The translations under genes were made by a program, and so were the position numbers. The notes under the pieces were generated by a model. The model was not told the DNA's origin. It was given only the letters and a program-made list of their open reading frames with translations, and made no database searches. A stretch of 64,000 nucleotides of DNA from Molanna angustata (Eukaryota > Arthropoda > Insecta > Trichoptera > Molannidae): contig OY754981.1 in the NCBI GenBank assembly GCA_963576475.1, forward strand, positions 30,976,132 to 31,040,131. Direction: 5' to 3'. Shown in pieces: positions 45,024 to 58,563 of this stretch (position 1 is its first letter; every line of letters begins with the position of its first letter).

Positions 45024-47727
45024 ACCCCCCCGCAAACCCACCCACCTTCAAATCGCGTTTTGGAACGCAAACGGTCAAGTTAGAAACTTCAAGGCTGAGG
45101 TTGAGCTCTTCCTCGAAGAACACAACCTTGACCTCCTCCTAATCAATGAGACATGGTTGAAACCAGTACACAAGCTCACTATCAAGAACTACAATACACT
45201 TAGGACAGATAGACTCAGATGCAAAGGTGGTGGTACGGCAATAATCGTCAAAGACAATCTAGATTATTGCGAAATACCAGCACCCAATCAAATAAAGCTG
45301 GAAACCACCACATTAATGCTCAACACACACTCAGGTCCCCTCAAACTTATCTCCATATACTGTCCGCCAAACACTCAGCTAGACACAACCGAACTAGACA
45401 CACTGCTCCAAGATAACACACCCACCATCATTGCAGGCGACCTAAACGCCAAACATGGCGCATGGCACAGCCGAAACAACAACACCAAAGGGAACGCCCT
45501 ACACAAATATTCACTCACGCACAACATTTCCATAATCGCCCCAGACTCCCCAACCATATTCCCCTTCAACAATGGAACCCCTGATGTCATAGACATCGCC
45601 ATCCTCAAAAACACCCCCTTCAGATACTCCATAAAAGCCGTCCAGGAACTGTGCTCAGACCACTGCCCGGTCCTACTGCACCTCCAGGATGGAACCCCAA
45701 CAGACCCCACCACACCAGTACACCAAAAGATCCTCTGGCACAAGCTGCCACATTTTCTAGACAAAATTAGCCCTCCTGGCCCCATCCTGAACACTACACA
45801 ATTGGATGAAGAAGTCTCCAATTTCACCAACACTATTCAAAATGCCCTTCAGGCAGCCACCAACACGATAAACAAAAAACAACACCAAAACGACCTTCCT
45901 CAACACATCAAAGAACTCATACGCGAAAAAAATCGTGCCCGGAAACAATGGCAACGAACAGGAGATCCCCTTCACCGCATGCACAAAAACAGACTATCAG
46001 CCGAAGTTAAGTTAGCCCTCACTGAACTTAGGAACGAAAGATGGCACGACTTCATATCCTCCCTAAACAACGACTTAAACGCAGGATACAAATTAGCTAG
46101 AACACTCAGGACACCACACCACAGAATCACCGCGCTCAACACTCCATCCGGCCCAGCATACACAGCACAAGATAGAGCAGAGGCTTTCGCGGATAGCTTA
46201 GAAGCTCAATTCACACCGTTCACAGATAAAGACATACCAAACCACATCACCCAAGTTGAAGACCAAGTCTCAGAAATTCTGACAATGACCGCTCACGACC
46301 CCCTACCCCCGACGACCCCCCAAGAAATTTCAAAGATCATCAAATCCCTCAAAAAACGCAAAGCCCCTGGTCCTGACCAAATTCAGAACAAGGTCCTCCA
46401 GAACCTCACCTCCAAGGGAATAGAGACACTCACGTCCCTCTGCAACGCAGCCCTCTCTCCCACCCACTTCCCATCTGCCTGGAAAAAAGCAGATGTAATT
46501 CTTATCCCCAAACCCGGGAAGGACCACCAAAACCCAGAAAACCACCGCCCAATCAGCCTTCTTCCCTGCCCTGGTAAAATACTCGAAAGAGTCATCCTAA
46601 ACCGCCTCAAACCGGTGGTCGAGGAGAACAAAGTTATTCCAGATCACCAACACGGTTTCCGTGAAGCCCACGCCACGGATCACCAACTCCTTCGAGTCGT
46701 GGAAATCATCACCAAAGGATTCAACGATAACTGCCACACAGCTATGCTATCTCTAGATGTCAGCAAGGCCTTCGACAAGGTCTGGCATGAAGGCATCATA
46801 TTCAAACTATCCAGTTTCGGTATCCCCACCGCGATGATTCTCCTCATCTCCTCCTTCCTCAGAGGAAGATCTTTCAAAGTAAAACTCAATGGCACCCTCT
46901 CCACAGAACGACCTATCAGGGCAGGAGTCCCCCAGGGATCCCTCATCTCCCCAATGCTCTACATAATTTACGCCAGCGACCTCCCCAAACCTCTCTCGTG
47001 GAATGTCCACATAGTAAACTTCGCCGACGACAAAGGCATCCTCTCCAGCTCCAGATGCCCCATTCTCGCCACCGCCAGAGTACAGGAGATGGCAACACTC
47101 CTGGAACAATGGTGCACAAAGTGGCGCATCATCATAAACCCTTCCAAAAGCGTCGCTGTGCTCTTCACTCGCAAACGTCCCCAACTCCCAGACCCCCTCA
47201 CCATGTTTGGACAAACCATCCCATGGAAAAGCGAGGTTAAATACCTAGGCCTCACCCTAGACAAAGGTCTCACATGGAGTACACACATAAAAAACAAGTC
47301 AACCGCTGCCTCGGGTGTAATGGCTTCACTGTACCCCATGCTCAACAAAGGCAGCAAACTAAACAACAACAACAAGCTGCTGATTTATAAGACAGTCATA
47401 CGTCCCATCATGACATACGCGTGCCCCATCTGGGGAAACGCAGCGCCATCTCATATAAATCGGCTGCAAGTTGTTCAAAATAAGGCCTTACGACTAGCTC
47501 TAGGCGCCCCATTGTGGACGAGAACCTCGCTCCTACATGAAGATGCCAAAGTCCCCACCATCCAAGAATTTATATACTCCCTTTCAGAACGCTTTTACGC
47601 TAAAATCCCCCTCCATAAAAACCCATCCATCAACACACTAGCCAGTTATGACGAAAACGATTCCTTCAAATTTAAACGCCCCAAATCTGTCTTAAAGAAA
47701 CCTCCCCCCCCCGAACCCCCACCGTAA
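45016..47727 (+). CDS. Jockey-type ORF2: endonuclease and reverse transcriptase, copy 2
   Basis: 903 residues, uninterrupted, with all endonuclease and reverse-transcriptase signature residues listed for copy 1 (D142, D215/H216, D581, FADD 669-672). Pro replaces Leu at 482, between the ALS and THFPSAWKKADV segments. The protein ends in a KKPPPPEPPP tail similar to the RPKLILARPPS end of the truncated family at 18365. Confidence 0.95.
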   Translation: MARPPRKPTHLQIAFWNANGQVRNFKAEVELFLEEHNLDLLLINETWLKPVHKLTIKNYNTLRTDRLRCKGGGTAIIVKDNLDYCEIPAPNQIKLETTTLMLNTHSGPLKLISIYCPPNTQLDTTELDTLLQDNTPTIIAGDLNAKHGAWHSRNNNTKGNALHKYSLTHNISIIAPDSPTIFPFNNGTPDVIDIAILKNTPFRYSIKAVQELCSDHCPVLLHLQDGTPTDPTTPVHQKILWHKLPHFLDKISPPGPILNTTQLDEEVSNFTNTIQNALQAATNTINKKQHQNDLPQHIKELIREKNRARKQWQRTGDPLHRMHKNRLSAEVKLALTELRNERWHDFISSLNNDLNAGYKLARTLRTPHHRITALNTPSGPAYTAQDRAEAFADSLEAQFTPFTDKDIPNHITQVEDQVSEILTMTAHDPLPPTTPQEISKIIKSLKKRKAPGPDQIQNKVLQNLTSKGIETLTSLCNAALSPTHFPSAWKKADVILIPKPGKDHQNPENHRPISLLPCPGKILERVILNRLKPVVEENKVIPDHQHGFREAHATDHQLLRVVEIITKGFNDNCHTAMLSLDVSKAFDKVWHEGIIFKLSSFGIPTAMILLISSFLRGRSFKVKLNGTLSTERPIRAGVPQGSLISPMLYIIYASDLPKPLSWNVHIVNFADDKGILSSSRCPILATARVQEMATLLEQWCTKWRIIINPSKSVAVLFTRKRPQLPDPLTMFGQTIPWKSEVKYLGLTLDKGLTWSTHIKNKSTAASGVMASLYPMLNKGSKLNNNNKLLIYKTVIRPIMTYACPIWGNAAPSHINRLQVVQNKALRLALGAPLWTRTSLLHEDAKVPTIQEFIYSLSERFYAKIPLHKNPSINTLASYDENDSFKFKRPKSVLKKPPPPEPPP

Positions 47728-48042
47728 CTACCCAAATAACCCAACAAACCCCAGGACAACTACTACTAAAATGTATTATTTATTTATTTATTTATTTATT
47801 ATTATTTACATATTCACTTATTCAAGTATTATGATTCAGTACAATTAGTCTATTCACATTATAACACATTACGCCTTACAATATCACTCACAATATCATT
47901 ACACAATAACACTATCCAGTCACACTCCACCCCCCCCCCCAATTCAACTTTAACTTCACACCCATAATTGTATAACTTCATTCCCAAACCGCTTCAGAAT
48001 AATATATTCTCAAAAATTCCCAGTTACCCAACTTCAGATGAA

Positions 48043-48072
48043 GAAGTCAGGGGTCACAAGACCCGGCACTTC
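48043..48072 (+). other. 3' UTR hairpin of the Jockey-type element
   Basis: GAAGT pairs with ACTTC and GGGTC with GACCC around ACAA, 26 bp before the element end. A mirror copy is at 37035-37064. Probably the structure used for priming; inference. Confidence 0.6.
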
Positions 48073-48098
48073 ATTTGTCAGTGATGACCAATGACCAA

Positions 48099-48159
48099 TT
48101 TTGAAGCAATATCTAAAACAGATTCGCACGCACCCAGACTATACTCTCAAGCAAGCAAG
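48099..48159 (+). promoter_or_regulatory. H2B leader remnant, unit C
   Basis: Only 61 bp of native sequence precede this H2B ATG; everything further upstream is the 3' end of the Jockey-type element. The first 12 bp are the right target duplication. Confidence 0.85.
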
Positions 48160-48534
48160 ATGCCGCCAAAGACGAGTGGTAAAGCCGCCAAGAAGTCAGG
48201 CAAGGCTCAGAAGAACATCTCCAAGGGGGACAAGAAGAAGTCGAAGCGCAGGAGGAAGGAGAGCTACGCAATCTACATCTACAAGGTGTTGAAGCAGGTG
48301 CACCCCGACACCGGCATCAGCAGTAAGGCGATGAGCATCATGAACAGCTTCGTCAACGACATATTCGAACGCATCGCCGCTGAGGCGTCTCGCCTCGCGC
48401 ACTACAACAAGCGCTCCACCATCACCAGCAGGGAGATTCAGACGGCCGTGAGGCTCCTCCTCCCCGGCGAGCTCGCCAAGCACGCCGTCAGCGAAGGTAC
48501 CAAGGCCGTCACCAAGTACACCAGCTCGAAGTAA
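48160..48534 (+). CDS. H2B: Histone H2B, unit C
   Basis: Protein identical to the other H2B copies. The frame is open upstream from the retroelement junction (48091), but the conserved start is ATG 48160. The promoter was removed by the Jockey-type insertion, so transcription would depend on the 61-bp leader or the element's 3' end. Confidence 0.98.
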   Translation: MPPKTSGKAAKKSGKAQKNISKGDKKKSKRRRKESYAIYIYKVLKQVHPDTGISSKAMSIMNSFVNDIFERIAAEASRLAHYNKRSTITSREIQTAVRLLLPGELAKHAVSEGTKAVTKYTSSK

Positions 48535-48640
48535 ACATAGGCGGCTCAATAATATGTATGTCGACCACCATCATGATCTGATCATCACCACTACCACGAC
48601 GACGACGAGTCATCACTCGCTCGCACCACATATCTCCAAA

Positions 48641-48656
48641 GGCCCTTTTCAGGGCC
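48641..48656 (+). terminator. Histone mRNA 3' hairpin of H2B, unit C
   Basis: GGCCCTTTTCAGGGCC. Confidence 0.95.
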
Positions 48657-50337
48657 AACACATTGATTCTGAAAGTGTATCTCCTTTTCGATTGCATACT
48701 AAACATGGAACATTTTTTTTTTTTTTGTTCTGCTGCTAGTCTGAGTCCGGCATGGGGGATGATCCTACTGATTCGATGTGTAGGTATATTACAAAGAGTA
48801 GATTCCGCGAAAACGATAATTTTCCCGGGGTCAAAGCAGCTTTCACAAACGAAATTCGACTCCCGTTGAAGGCGACGCAGTTTGTAAAATTGTATTTTCA
48901 GTCTGGACGATCTGTGAGAAGATTAATATAGGTGTGTACCTATCGTGTCAACTTGTTATTGGGTTCTTGTTAATTTATTTATTTATTTATTATATCACAA
49001 TACAGCATATTCATGTTAGGTGATCAACAACGCCCCACTAGGCATTACCTGTTCTGGGGCTGTTGTTGGAGATATAATTTAATGGCTATTTATAAAACAA
49101 TGTTTGATATATTATGCAGTACATGTTTGTTGTCCGGGAAACAAAATAAAATATATGAGTGTAAGCAATATGTTGCTAATTAAAAAAAAAAAAAAAAAAA
49201 TGCCTAAACAAGATCCATAACCAGAGAAAAAAAAAGTATTAACATGTAAAAAAAATAAAAATAACGACAAACACATGCCAAACAGTAACAAAAAATGAAG
49301 ATGGAGGAGGAACTGTAGGAATAGAAGAGGAATTGAGAGTGAGAGGTAGAAATGAAGGATTACCTTAATAAAAGATTTATATCTTTTAGGGTAAGGTTTT
49401 TTTTTTGTCTCGACAGAGACGAAGTTGGAATATATATATATATATTATTTAAATGTGATCTCCACTGTAGCTGTCGACAGTAAATCAAATGAAATAAAAA
49501 TAATATACTTACCTATTTATAAGAGAACCGCGAAATCAGGCACCTAATCAGGGCTTTCGACCTGCCACCGGCTGGTTTGCGTGATCGCTTGCACAACGTT
49601 CACCAATTGTGCATTTTTATCGACTTCCCTTATCAAAATGTGTATAGTTACTCACCCACCCCAATAGCGATGATAAGCTCCCCGGGTCCTGCACTTTTTA
49701 CTTTATTGCGTACCTAGCTCATTACGTTTGTTTGATTGTCTGTCTGATTGATTGAATAATTAATTTATTGATTGCATTTGCAGATGATCCTGTAATTTTG
49801 AAAGGTGATGAATGTTGTTTTATTTATTTTACATACTATTTATTTTTATGTACAGCGAACGCGCATAGGCGGTTTTTCATCTTCATACATACGATCACGG
49901 CATATCCCACAATGTGGGGAAACCATGTGTGAATTAAATTATAAAAGTAAGAACGACATATGCGTGTATGCCCACACACGTCTCAACTGAAAAGGCAGTT
50001 TACTTAAAAGGCCGCTGTTGGTTTTGTTCATTTGGTACAATGTAGGTACCTACCTATCTAGGTAGACCGTATTCGCGTCGAATAGACAGAGTGCGATCTT
50101 ATGCAGAAAGCAAGCAAGCAAGGAAGCACCACATCCGTGGGTGGGGCATGTGACAATCGTATTATTATAAATTCGATTTCGTCCAGTTTCAATTGCATGA
50201 ATGTGCGATTCGCATTGGTATATTTTTTTTTTCAATATAAAAAAAAAACTTTAAAAGACGACAGCAGGTAATTAAACGCCATCCGGGCTTCTCTTTCTCG
50301 ATAAAATGTTGGCAATCAACAACGAAATTAATTATAA

Positions 50338-50407
<70 letters not shown>

Positions 50408-51137
50408 CGCGAATTCGAGTCGGGCTTGCCAGTCAGCAGGCCAGCAGACCATCCAGACACCCAGCCAGCTAAACAAGCGGAGGGGTGAATCGTGTACATC
50501 GGTACAACCGTTTTCATCATAATTTATATATAAATATATACCTTTATTATATGTATTTTTTTTCTAAATATCCACACTCTGTATGTATAATAAGAAACGA
50601 GTAGGTTATCAGATCATACGAATACCGCTCCACCGTGTCCCATCTGCGGTGACGTGACTAACGAGTGAAGTGAAAGATCTATCTGACCACCGAATGCTGG
50701 TCTAGAACGGCGAGAGAAGGCGAACGATCAGTTTCTAGGGCGCTACTATCTCGGGTCGGTTCGACGACGTCTGCCGTCTGAAGGGACTCCCCGAACGAGT
50801 TCCGCGTCTTCGAAAAGTGGGTCGACGGTCTCTGCCTAGCAGTTGCGACGTCGATCTCCGCTTTCTTCGTTCATTTTTTTGATTTATTCGCATTTTTGTC
50901 GCACATTACGCCGCGTCGTCTGTCGATTTCCCATTTAAGAAGGCCGCCGCGGAGTTGAAAAGGCGGAGGCGGCCACTGCCGAGCCTCGGAGGGCAGCAGG
51001 AGTCCCCCCTCGATCGCCCCGGAAGGCGCCGCGGGACGTCGACGGGACGGTTTTGGAAATAATCGTCGAAAATGCGGAGGATCCAAACAGAAATGAGACC
51101 CGATTTCGTTGTTAAAATCGACACGCGAGTCAAGCGC
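48657..51137. other. H2B-H1 spacer, unit C (no insertion)
   Basis: Uninterrupted version of the spacer. The AT dinucleotide run near 49430-49446 is the empty site of the short LTR element. A CA microsatellite is at 50340-50406. No gene is recognised. Confidence 0.75.
50340..50406 (+). repeat. CA microsatellite, unit C
   Basis: About 33 units, the shortest of the three. Confidence 0.97.
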
Positions 51138-51193
51138 GCTCACGCTACGGTCGCCTCCGTTATCCGATCCCCAATTGCGGCTATGTATAAATA
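51138..51193 (+). promoter_or_regulatory. H1 promoter, unit C
   Basis: CTCACGCTACGGTCGCCTCC at 51139 and TATAAATA at 51186-51193. Confidence 0.8.
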
Positions 51194-51275
51194 TTATAAC
51201 GCGACGCACGCCCGTGTACTATTATAACTTACTTACCTAACTATTTATCGATTTTGATAAAACAAATACAAGACA

Positions 51276-51959
51276 ATGGCAGACCAAGCAGCTACAGCAG
51301 CGGTGGCATCTCCGGTACCCACTACACCGGCAAAGAAGGTGAAGGCCTCCAGTTCGGCGGCGGCGAAGAAACCGAAGGCGAAACCGTCCCACCCGAAGAC
51401 GTCGGAGATGGTCAATTCGGCTATCAAGGACCTGAAGGAGCGCGGAGGTTCGTCTCTGCAGGCGATCAAGAAGTACATTTCAGCCAACTACAAGGTGGAC
51501 GCCGACAAGCTGGCGCCTTTCATCAAGAAGTACCTCAAGGGCGCTGTCGAGTCGGGCGCTTTAGTGCAGACGAAGGGCAAGGGCGCGTCCGGCTCGTTCA
51601 AGCTGGAGGCCAAGGCCAAGGCGTCTTCCGGCGGCGCCGCCAAGAAGCCGGCTGCCGCCAAGAAGCGAGCGGCACCCAAGAAGGCAGAGAAGACCGCAAA
51701 GGCGCCCAAGAGTCCCGCCGCAAAGGCTAAGAAGGCCGCCGCCAAGCCCGCGGCTGCCAAGAAAGCCGCGGCTAAGCCCAAGAAAGCGGCCGCCTCAGCA
51801 CCGAAGGCCAAGCCCGCCGCCAAGGCCCCCAAGAGTCCGACGAAGGCGAAGAAGAGCGCCAAACCGCCGACCAAGAAGCCCAAGGCGCCGAAGCCCAAGA
51901 AAGCCGCCGCAGCGCCGAAGGGCAAGCCCGCAGCGAAGAAGGCCCCCGCCAAGAAGTGA
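51276..51959 (+). CDS. H1: Linker histone H1, unit C
   Basis: 227 residues, identical to the other copies. Its upstream spacer is free of insertions, so this is the reference arrangement for H1. Confidence 0.98.
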   Translation: MADQAATAAVASPVPTTPAKKVKASSSAAAKKPKAKPSHPKTSEMVNSAIKDLKERGGSSLQAIKKYISANYKVDADKLAPFIKKYLKGAVESGALVQTKGKGASGSFKLEAKAKASSGGAAKKPAAAKKRAAPKKAEKTAKAPKSPAAKAKKAAAKPAAAKKAAAKPKKAAASAPKAKPAAKAPKSPTKAKKSAKPPTKKPKAPKPKKAAAAPKGKPAAKKAPAKK

Positions 51960-52134
51960 AGTGTTCGATAGACGTGCTTCTCTCCTCCGGCTCGCCTCGC
52001 CTCGCCTTCCTTTCCAGGCCGAGCGTGTGTGTCCTCCGGCCCGGTCGGCCTACTTACTTACATACCTACCTACTTACTACACGGGAGAGGGACGAGAGAG
52101 AGACCAACAGACGACGACGATGAAATTAACAAAA

Positions 52135-52150
52135 AGCCCTTTTCAGGGCT
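52135..52150 (+). terminator. Histone mRNA 3' hairpin of H1, unit C
   Basis: AGCCCTTTTCAGGGCT. Confidence 0.94.
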
Positions 52151-53143
52151 GCCATTCACGTTCAGTGTCTCTCTTACGTTTTGCGCAATCTATGCACGCA
52201 CGTTGTTTGTAGATGATTGATTACCTACATATTATATTATTTATCGTTAATACACACAAACATTTTTACACATTTAGGCTTTATTTAATCAATCTATTTA
52301 GGGAAATAGTCAACAAACAGTTCATTCAGCAGTCCGTCAAGATAAATCCCATTTATGGAAACTTTGCTGGTTTATTTGATTATTATTTTGTACCATTACA
52401 ATTTATTAATAAAACTGTATGTTTTATCGATAAATAAAGATAATTATTTCTCATGCTAATATTGCTTCTCTGGGCTGGAAACACTGACGGTCAGTCGAAA
52501 GAAATTGCCATACGGCAATAACGATTGTTATTATTATGTATGACTTGTGTATCACTATCATAATCATCATCGTATTTTATACCTTGTTGTATTAATTTAT
52601 CATTTGTGTGTAAATTTACGTTCCTTTTGTCCTGTAATGTGTAATTTTGTGACTTTTTTTTTTTGCCTGCAAAATTAATAAATCACACTATGATACGACC
52701 AAGTAAAAACATCTCTCTATGAGGGTGATGTAGGTACCTATCTCAACATTTTTTTTTCTTTTGTTATTTGTGTTTGTTTTTCTGAAATAATATAGGTAAA
52801 CAAATAATTTATCTATTTATTTATTTTGGATACAAAACAGCGACAATAAAATAATATACAAAGCAATAAAATTAAACGTGCACCAATACAACTATTCACA
52901 GTTGAAACAATACGAACGATCAATTTGTCAACAACCTCAGGTAGGTTAGGTACAAAATCAAAGGACGAAAATTAAATTAAATCATACCAATGAAACTCCT
53001 CACTTACCTACCTACCTACCTACCTACCCGGAGATAATGAATACATTTAAAAAGGCGCGTCTGAAAAGATTCAATTACAAGGGGCATCGACTATCGCGTG
53101 TATTTATGTACTTCGAAATTGAGATACGCAAGAAACGTTTTGT
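52151..53143. other. H1-H4 spacer, unit C
   Basis: Same AT-rich spacer as unit B; nothing coding is recognised. Confidence 0.7.
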
Positions 53144-53159
53144 GGCCCTGAAAAGGGCC
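53144..53159 (-). terminator. Histone mRNA 3' hairpin of H4, unit C
   Basis: GGCCCTGAAAAGGGCC on the plus strand. Confidence 0.95.
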
Positions 53160-53211
53160 TTTTTATTTGCCGTCGCTTGCTGCTGCTTGTTGTTGTTGTC
53201 GTCGTTATTAT

Positions 53212-53535
<324 letters not shown>

Positions 53536-53633
53536 TTATCTGTCTGTCTTCTAGCAAAGAAAATTAACGGAGCGCGCCGACGTGTACCGTAGGCGAGTCA
53601 GTCGATTTGTGTAGCTCCTACGGATCGCGGCTC

Positions 53634-53644
53634 TTATATATATA
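53634..53644 (-). promoter_or_regulatory. H4 TATA box, unit C
   Basis: TATATATATAA on the minus strand, 111 bp from the ATG. Confidence 0.75.
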
Positions 53645-54636
53645 CGATATTCTGAGGCGCACAGTCGTGTCGCTGGATCGAACGAACCTCCAGGGCCGTA
53701 TCTAACGCGTGCGTAGCCTGTTTGAAAAAGAAAAAAAAACATGACGAAATGTAGATTATTGGCAATCACCTTCAATTGATTAGATTATTATGTTTGTATT
53801 TTTTATTTCTTTTTTCACATCGTGTTTCGAATGTACCCGCCCTATGATGATGATAAAAAAAAGAAATAATTAATAAATAAAAAAAATATGTTCAGGTATT
53901 ACTTTTTTTTTTTATACAGGTAAGTTAAAACATGTTTTTGGCATGAAACTGTATATATCATTTTTGATATTATTATTATTATTATTATTATTATGTATGC
54001 TGTATGTTTTCTGAATAAAAATAAAATAAAAATAATAAAAAATTGACTAACCGTCTGAGACGTTTCGACTGACTGTAAAATCAGAGTATTTATCTATTTT
54101 TAGAGTAATAATAATACAGAAATATGACAATTTCGCTCCACAAATAATTAGTGCTCATTTACTCTGTCCCAGTTGATACTCTACAAGCGACGCGGTCCTG
54201 TGCTCAGGGGGAAACGTTGAGCTTGCCGTTGCCTTCTCTTTCGCACTCATAACCGCCGTCGAGTCGTATCAAAACACACCGCCGAAGAAGTTTTTTATTT
54301 TTCAGTGTGCAATCATTAATCGGTCATAAATGCATTACATCGACGGTTGTCTTATGAAAATAATATATAATACATTCATAATATAATAATAATAACATAC
54401 AGTATCCGAGTGAGCCTCCACGTGTGCGACAGAGAGACGAATATATATATTATATGAAGGGAGGGGGTGAGGGGCGGAACTTGTCATATCAAACAACGGT
54501 GACGAGCAGTGGCGTTGCGCCGCACTTACTCGACTTGCACTTTTTAACCAGACAAGACGCACACCACTTATTTTTGTCATCCATCGTTAATCCCCATTGA
54601 ACTGCTTTAAAAAAATGAAAAAAAAAAAAAAAAAAA
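53645..54636. other. H4-H3 spacer, first part, unit C
   Basis: Matches units A and B; no gene is recognised. Confidence 0.65.
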
Positions 54637-55499
54637 CGTCGATACTGCTCTTGTTGTTTCGCATCACAACGAGATGGAGGCTCGCAGACTATTGCAATAT
54701 GATTATGACAGACTTGTACTGTGGTCACATGATTATGGTCTGTTGATTAATGCCAAGGAAACCAAATTGATGCACATCCGTTCTCCAAGTATGGCAACGA
54801 CGAATCTGTTACCAAGAATTGTCTCACATGATCACCAATGTATTCATAGAAATGTCGAGCTCCCCATCTCTTGTGATTGTCCGTGTATAGATGTTGTAAA
54901 TAGTTTTGTATATTTAGGTTTAACTATATATTATAGGTTTAAGTGGGATCTACGTGTAAATAAAATTTGTAAACGTTTGCGATCCATAGCTGGTAAGATA
55001 TTTAGGATAAATTACTTTGTACCCATGACCACACTCATACTAATATACAAGTCTTTGGCGGAATCTGTAATCAGATATGGTATATAAGTAGTTGGGTTAA
55101 TTGCACCAATACCAATTTGAAAAAAGTCATGCTCGCACAAAAATCAATTCTGAGATTACTCGTTAAAAAAAATGTTTGTACCGCGGCGCGTAATAATATC
55201 TCACTTTATTTTAAAAAATTGAATGTTTTATCCGCCAAAGGCGCTTGTTTTGGGAAAGAACGATCCTTGGCCAGTTTTTAAAGGACGAATATAAAGACAG
55301 ACCGCAACACACGCATTACACTAGATTTTAATTTAACGACGGATATGTAGTTCCAAAATACGGTAAGAGAACGCTAGAATATAATGTACCTAAATTGCTT
55401 AATATGATGCCGGCATCTATTAAAAAATGCAAAAGCAATAACAATCTTAAATGACTGGTCAAGGAATGGCTATTGAGGTGTGGATTTATATATAATTAA
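54637..55499 (+). pseudogene. Fossil non-LTR reverse transcriptase C-terminal part, unit C
   Basis: As in units A and B, plus a private 2-bp GC insertion near 55242 (AAAGGCGCTTG instead of AAAGGCTTG) that breaks the second readable frame. The 34-nt hairpin follows at 55687-55720. Confidence 0.85.
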
Positions 55500-55686
55500 C
55501 AGATCACAAACGATTTTAATTTTTTCTCATTTCATTTATTTTGATTATTTTAAATAGATAAATATTGTAACATAGGAAGGAGTGTGTATTTGGAAGATCA
55601 TCTTTGTGTGAAATTTGTATGTCTCTTTTTATTGTAATAATGTTGTTGTTATTTTTTTAAAGTATACATAGAATTTGTCTTGAGAA

Positions 55687-55720
55687 CACGCCAACAAGTC
55701 TAGAAATTAGACTTGGCGTG
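55687..55720 (+). other. Hairpin downstream of the fossil, unit C
   Basis: Same 34-nt hairpin as 17849-17882, unchanged although the fossil frame is drifting. Confidence 0.6.
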
Positions 55721-55825
55721 ACTCAGAATCATTATTTTATTTTTGTAGTACCTATGTTTTTTTTTTTTTTTTTTATTATTATTTTTCAATAAAAAAAAAA
55801 ATTTAAAGCGATGTTTACAGATAAC

Positions 55826-55828
<3 letters not shown>

Positions 55829-55910
<82 letters not shown>
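55829..55910 (+). repeat. GT microsatellite, unit C
   Basis: About 41 GT units. Confidence 0.96.
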
Positions 55911-55912
<2 letters not shown>

Positions 55913-56079
55913 ATGTAATAACATATGTAATAAAATTTTAATAAAATAAAATAATATTTTTTTTTATGTATTTTGTAATTGTAACTGTTTGTAAAAATAA
56001 ATAATTAGCTGTAGTTTTTTTAAAATTAAACAAATAAATTAATGAATGTGCTATAAACACCAATGTCGATCTCGCGAAT

Positions 56080-56181
56080 CACGTGGTTCTTTCAGAAGCG
56101 TACCACGTGACGTGATTTTCGTTAACGCCGACCAATGAGATGGGCTCATCCGACGAACCGGTCAATTCATATATATTTAAA
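56080..56181 (+). promoter_or_regulatory. H3 promoter, unit C (intact)
   Basis: Two CACGTG boxes, GACCAATGAGA and a TATA box from 56170, in the same spacing as unit B. Confidence 0.8.
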
Positions 56182-56254
56182 GGCAGGGGGGAAAACGGCG
56201 CACCCATAACCATTCACAGCGTTCGTTTTGAGATTACCCAGACAGAAATTGTGA

Positions 56255-56671
<417 letters not shown>

Positions 56672-56764
56672 GTCCTGCTATTTGACAAAAAATATATCGA
56701 TAATAGCATGGTATCGACACCTACACCACCTTGTCTGCGCGAATGAATATATTTATTTACAAAA

Positions 56765-56780
56765 GGCCCTTTTCAGGGCC
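56765..56780 (+). terminator. Histone mRNA 3' hairpin of H3, unit C
   Basis: GGCCCTTTTCAGGGCC. Confidence 0.95.
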
Positions 56781-57297
56781 GCAATACTGTATTTTATATC
56801 TCTTATGGCTGTAACATGACTTTGCGGCATACCGATGGATGGACGGATGAATCAATAAAAGTTGATCCCAATAACAAACAACGCATCAAACGACAATAGT
56901 TTTGTCTGTATCACCGAATGAAATGAACCAACGATTGTGTTATTTTTTACTCCGCATTATTTATTTATTTTTATTTTATCTTCTTTCGTGTCAGCAAACG
57001 CATTTAAATAATTTTCTGCCAGTGCCTAGCAACGTTAATAGCACAATCATTGCCCACCATAAGATCGTGCATAGTGCATTTGACTGGACTTGAGGGGCAG
57101 CTGCACAGATGTATATGTTAAATAAAATATTCATTCGCCACGTCCCTCACGGGGTAGGCAGCAGAGAGAAACGAACGCCACATTTATCTGTCTCGAACAC
57201 ATTCATCGCCCATTTCCAAAATGCGAACAGACCGTTGGATATCATGTACAAAAACAACGCGAATAGGCGCACGCTTCTACACAGCTAGTGTTATTAT
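56781..57297. other. H3-H2A spacer, first part, unit C
   Basis: No gene is recognised; same as 19719-20235. Confidence 0.65.
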
Positions 57298-57582
57298 ATG
57301 CGTTTAATATTAAAGGACCTTCAACATATACGAACAAGTCGCTTCTCGAACTCCTTTATTAATACAGCAGCCCGACTGTGCAACGATCTTCCGAATTCTG
57401 TGTTTCCACCTACGTACAACCCGGGTCTTTTTAAAATCCGAATCAATAAACTCTTCTATACTGCAAACCCCTCCCAACGCTACGTAGTGCGCTTCGGAAG
57501 AGCGAAATGGACCCAAATCCTAATAGCTGGTGTCCCCTACGTAGACACGTTAAAAAAAAAAAAATTACCTGTCATATTATGA
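57298..57582 (+). pseudogene. Fossil C-terminus of the second non-LTR ORF2, unit C
   Basis: Uninterrupted copy of the 20236-20520 fossil; it shows the GGAC site (57315-57318) used by the LTR element in unit B. Confidence 0.75.
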
Positions 57583-57791
57583 TAGCCTCTATAATTTATT
57601 TATATGTAATTGTTTGTATAAAAAAAAAAAAAAAATGTACACAGCTGTCGGACTGTTTATAAAAATAAATAAAGCAACAACAAAAATGAAAGGCACAATT
57701 AATGACATTATCCGTAAATTTAAATTAAGGAAAGAATCTCACACACACGTCGGCAAGTTACTGACTGAGAGAAATTTCTACATATATTGGT

Positions 57792-57807
57792 GGCCCTGAA
57801 AAGGGCC
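57792..57807 (-). terminator. Histone mRNA 3' hairpin of H2A, unit C
   Basis: GGCCCTGAAAAGGGCC on the plus strand. Confidence 0.95.
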
Positions 57808-57904
57808 TTTTTTTTAAGAATGTATCCTTCTTGACCGTCGCGCGCAACACACCGTAGGTGTGTGTGTGTAATGTGGATGGTTGAACGAATGCGCGTGTGC
57901 GGAT

Positions 57905-58563
<659 letters not shown>

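Larger units (their letters stand above)
42358..48098 (+). mobile_element. Jockey-type non-LTR retrotransposon, copy 2 (longest copy)
   Basis: A 5741-bp element flanked by a 12-bp duplication TTTTGAAGCAAT (42346-42357, 48099-48110; 14 bp if the ambiguous AA is counted). The 5' UTR is about 1.1 kb: a unique first part to about 42800 and then tandem monomers. ORF1 and ORF2 are intact. The 3' UTR has a hairpin at 48043-48072 and ends GATGACCAATGACCAA. It is a credible autonomous element in sequence terms. Confidence 0.94.

Noticed and set aside
37380..48098. Domesticated or viral gene in the palindrome
   Set aside because: ORF1 zinc knuckles, endonuclease plus reverse transcriptase ORF2, target duplication and 5' truncation identify ordinary non-LTR retrotransposons.
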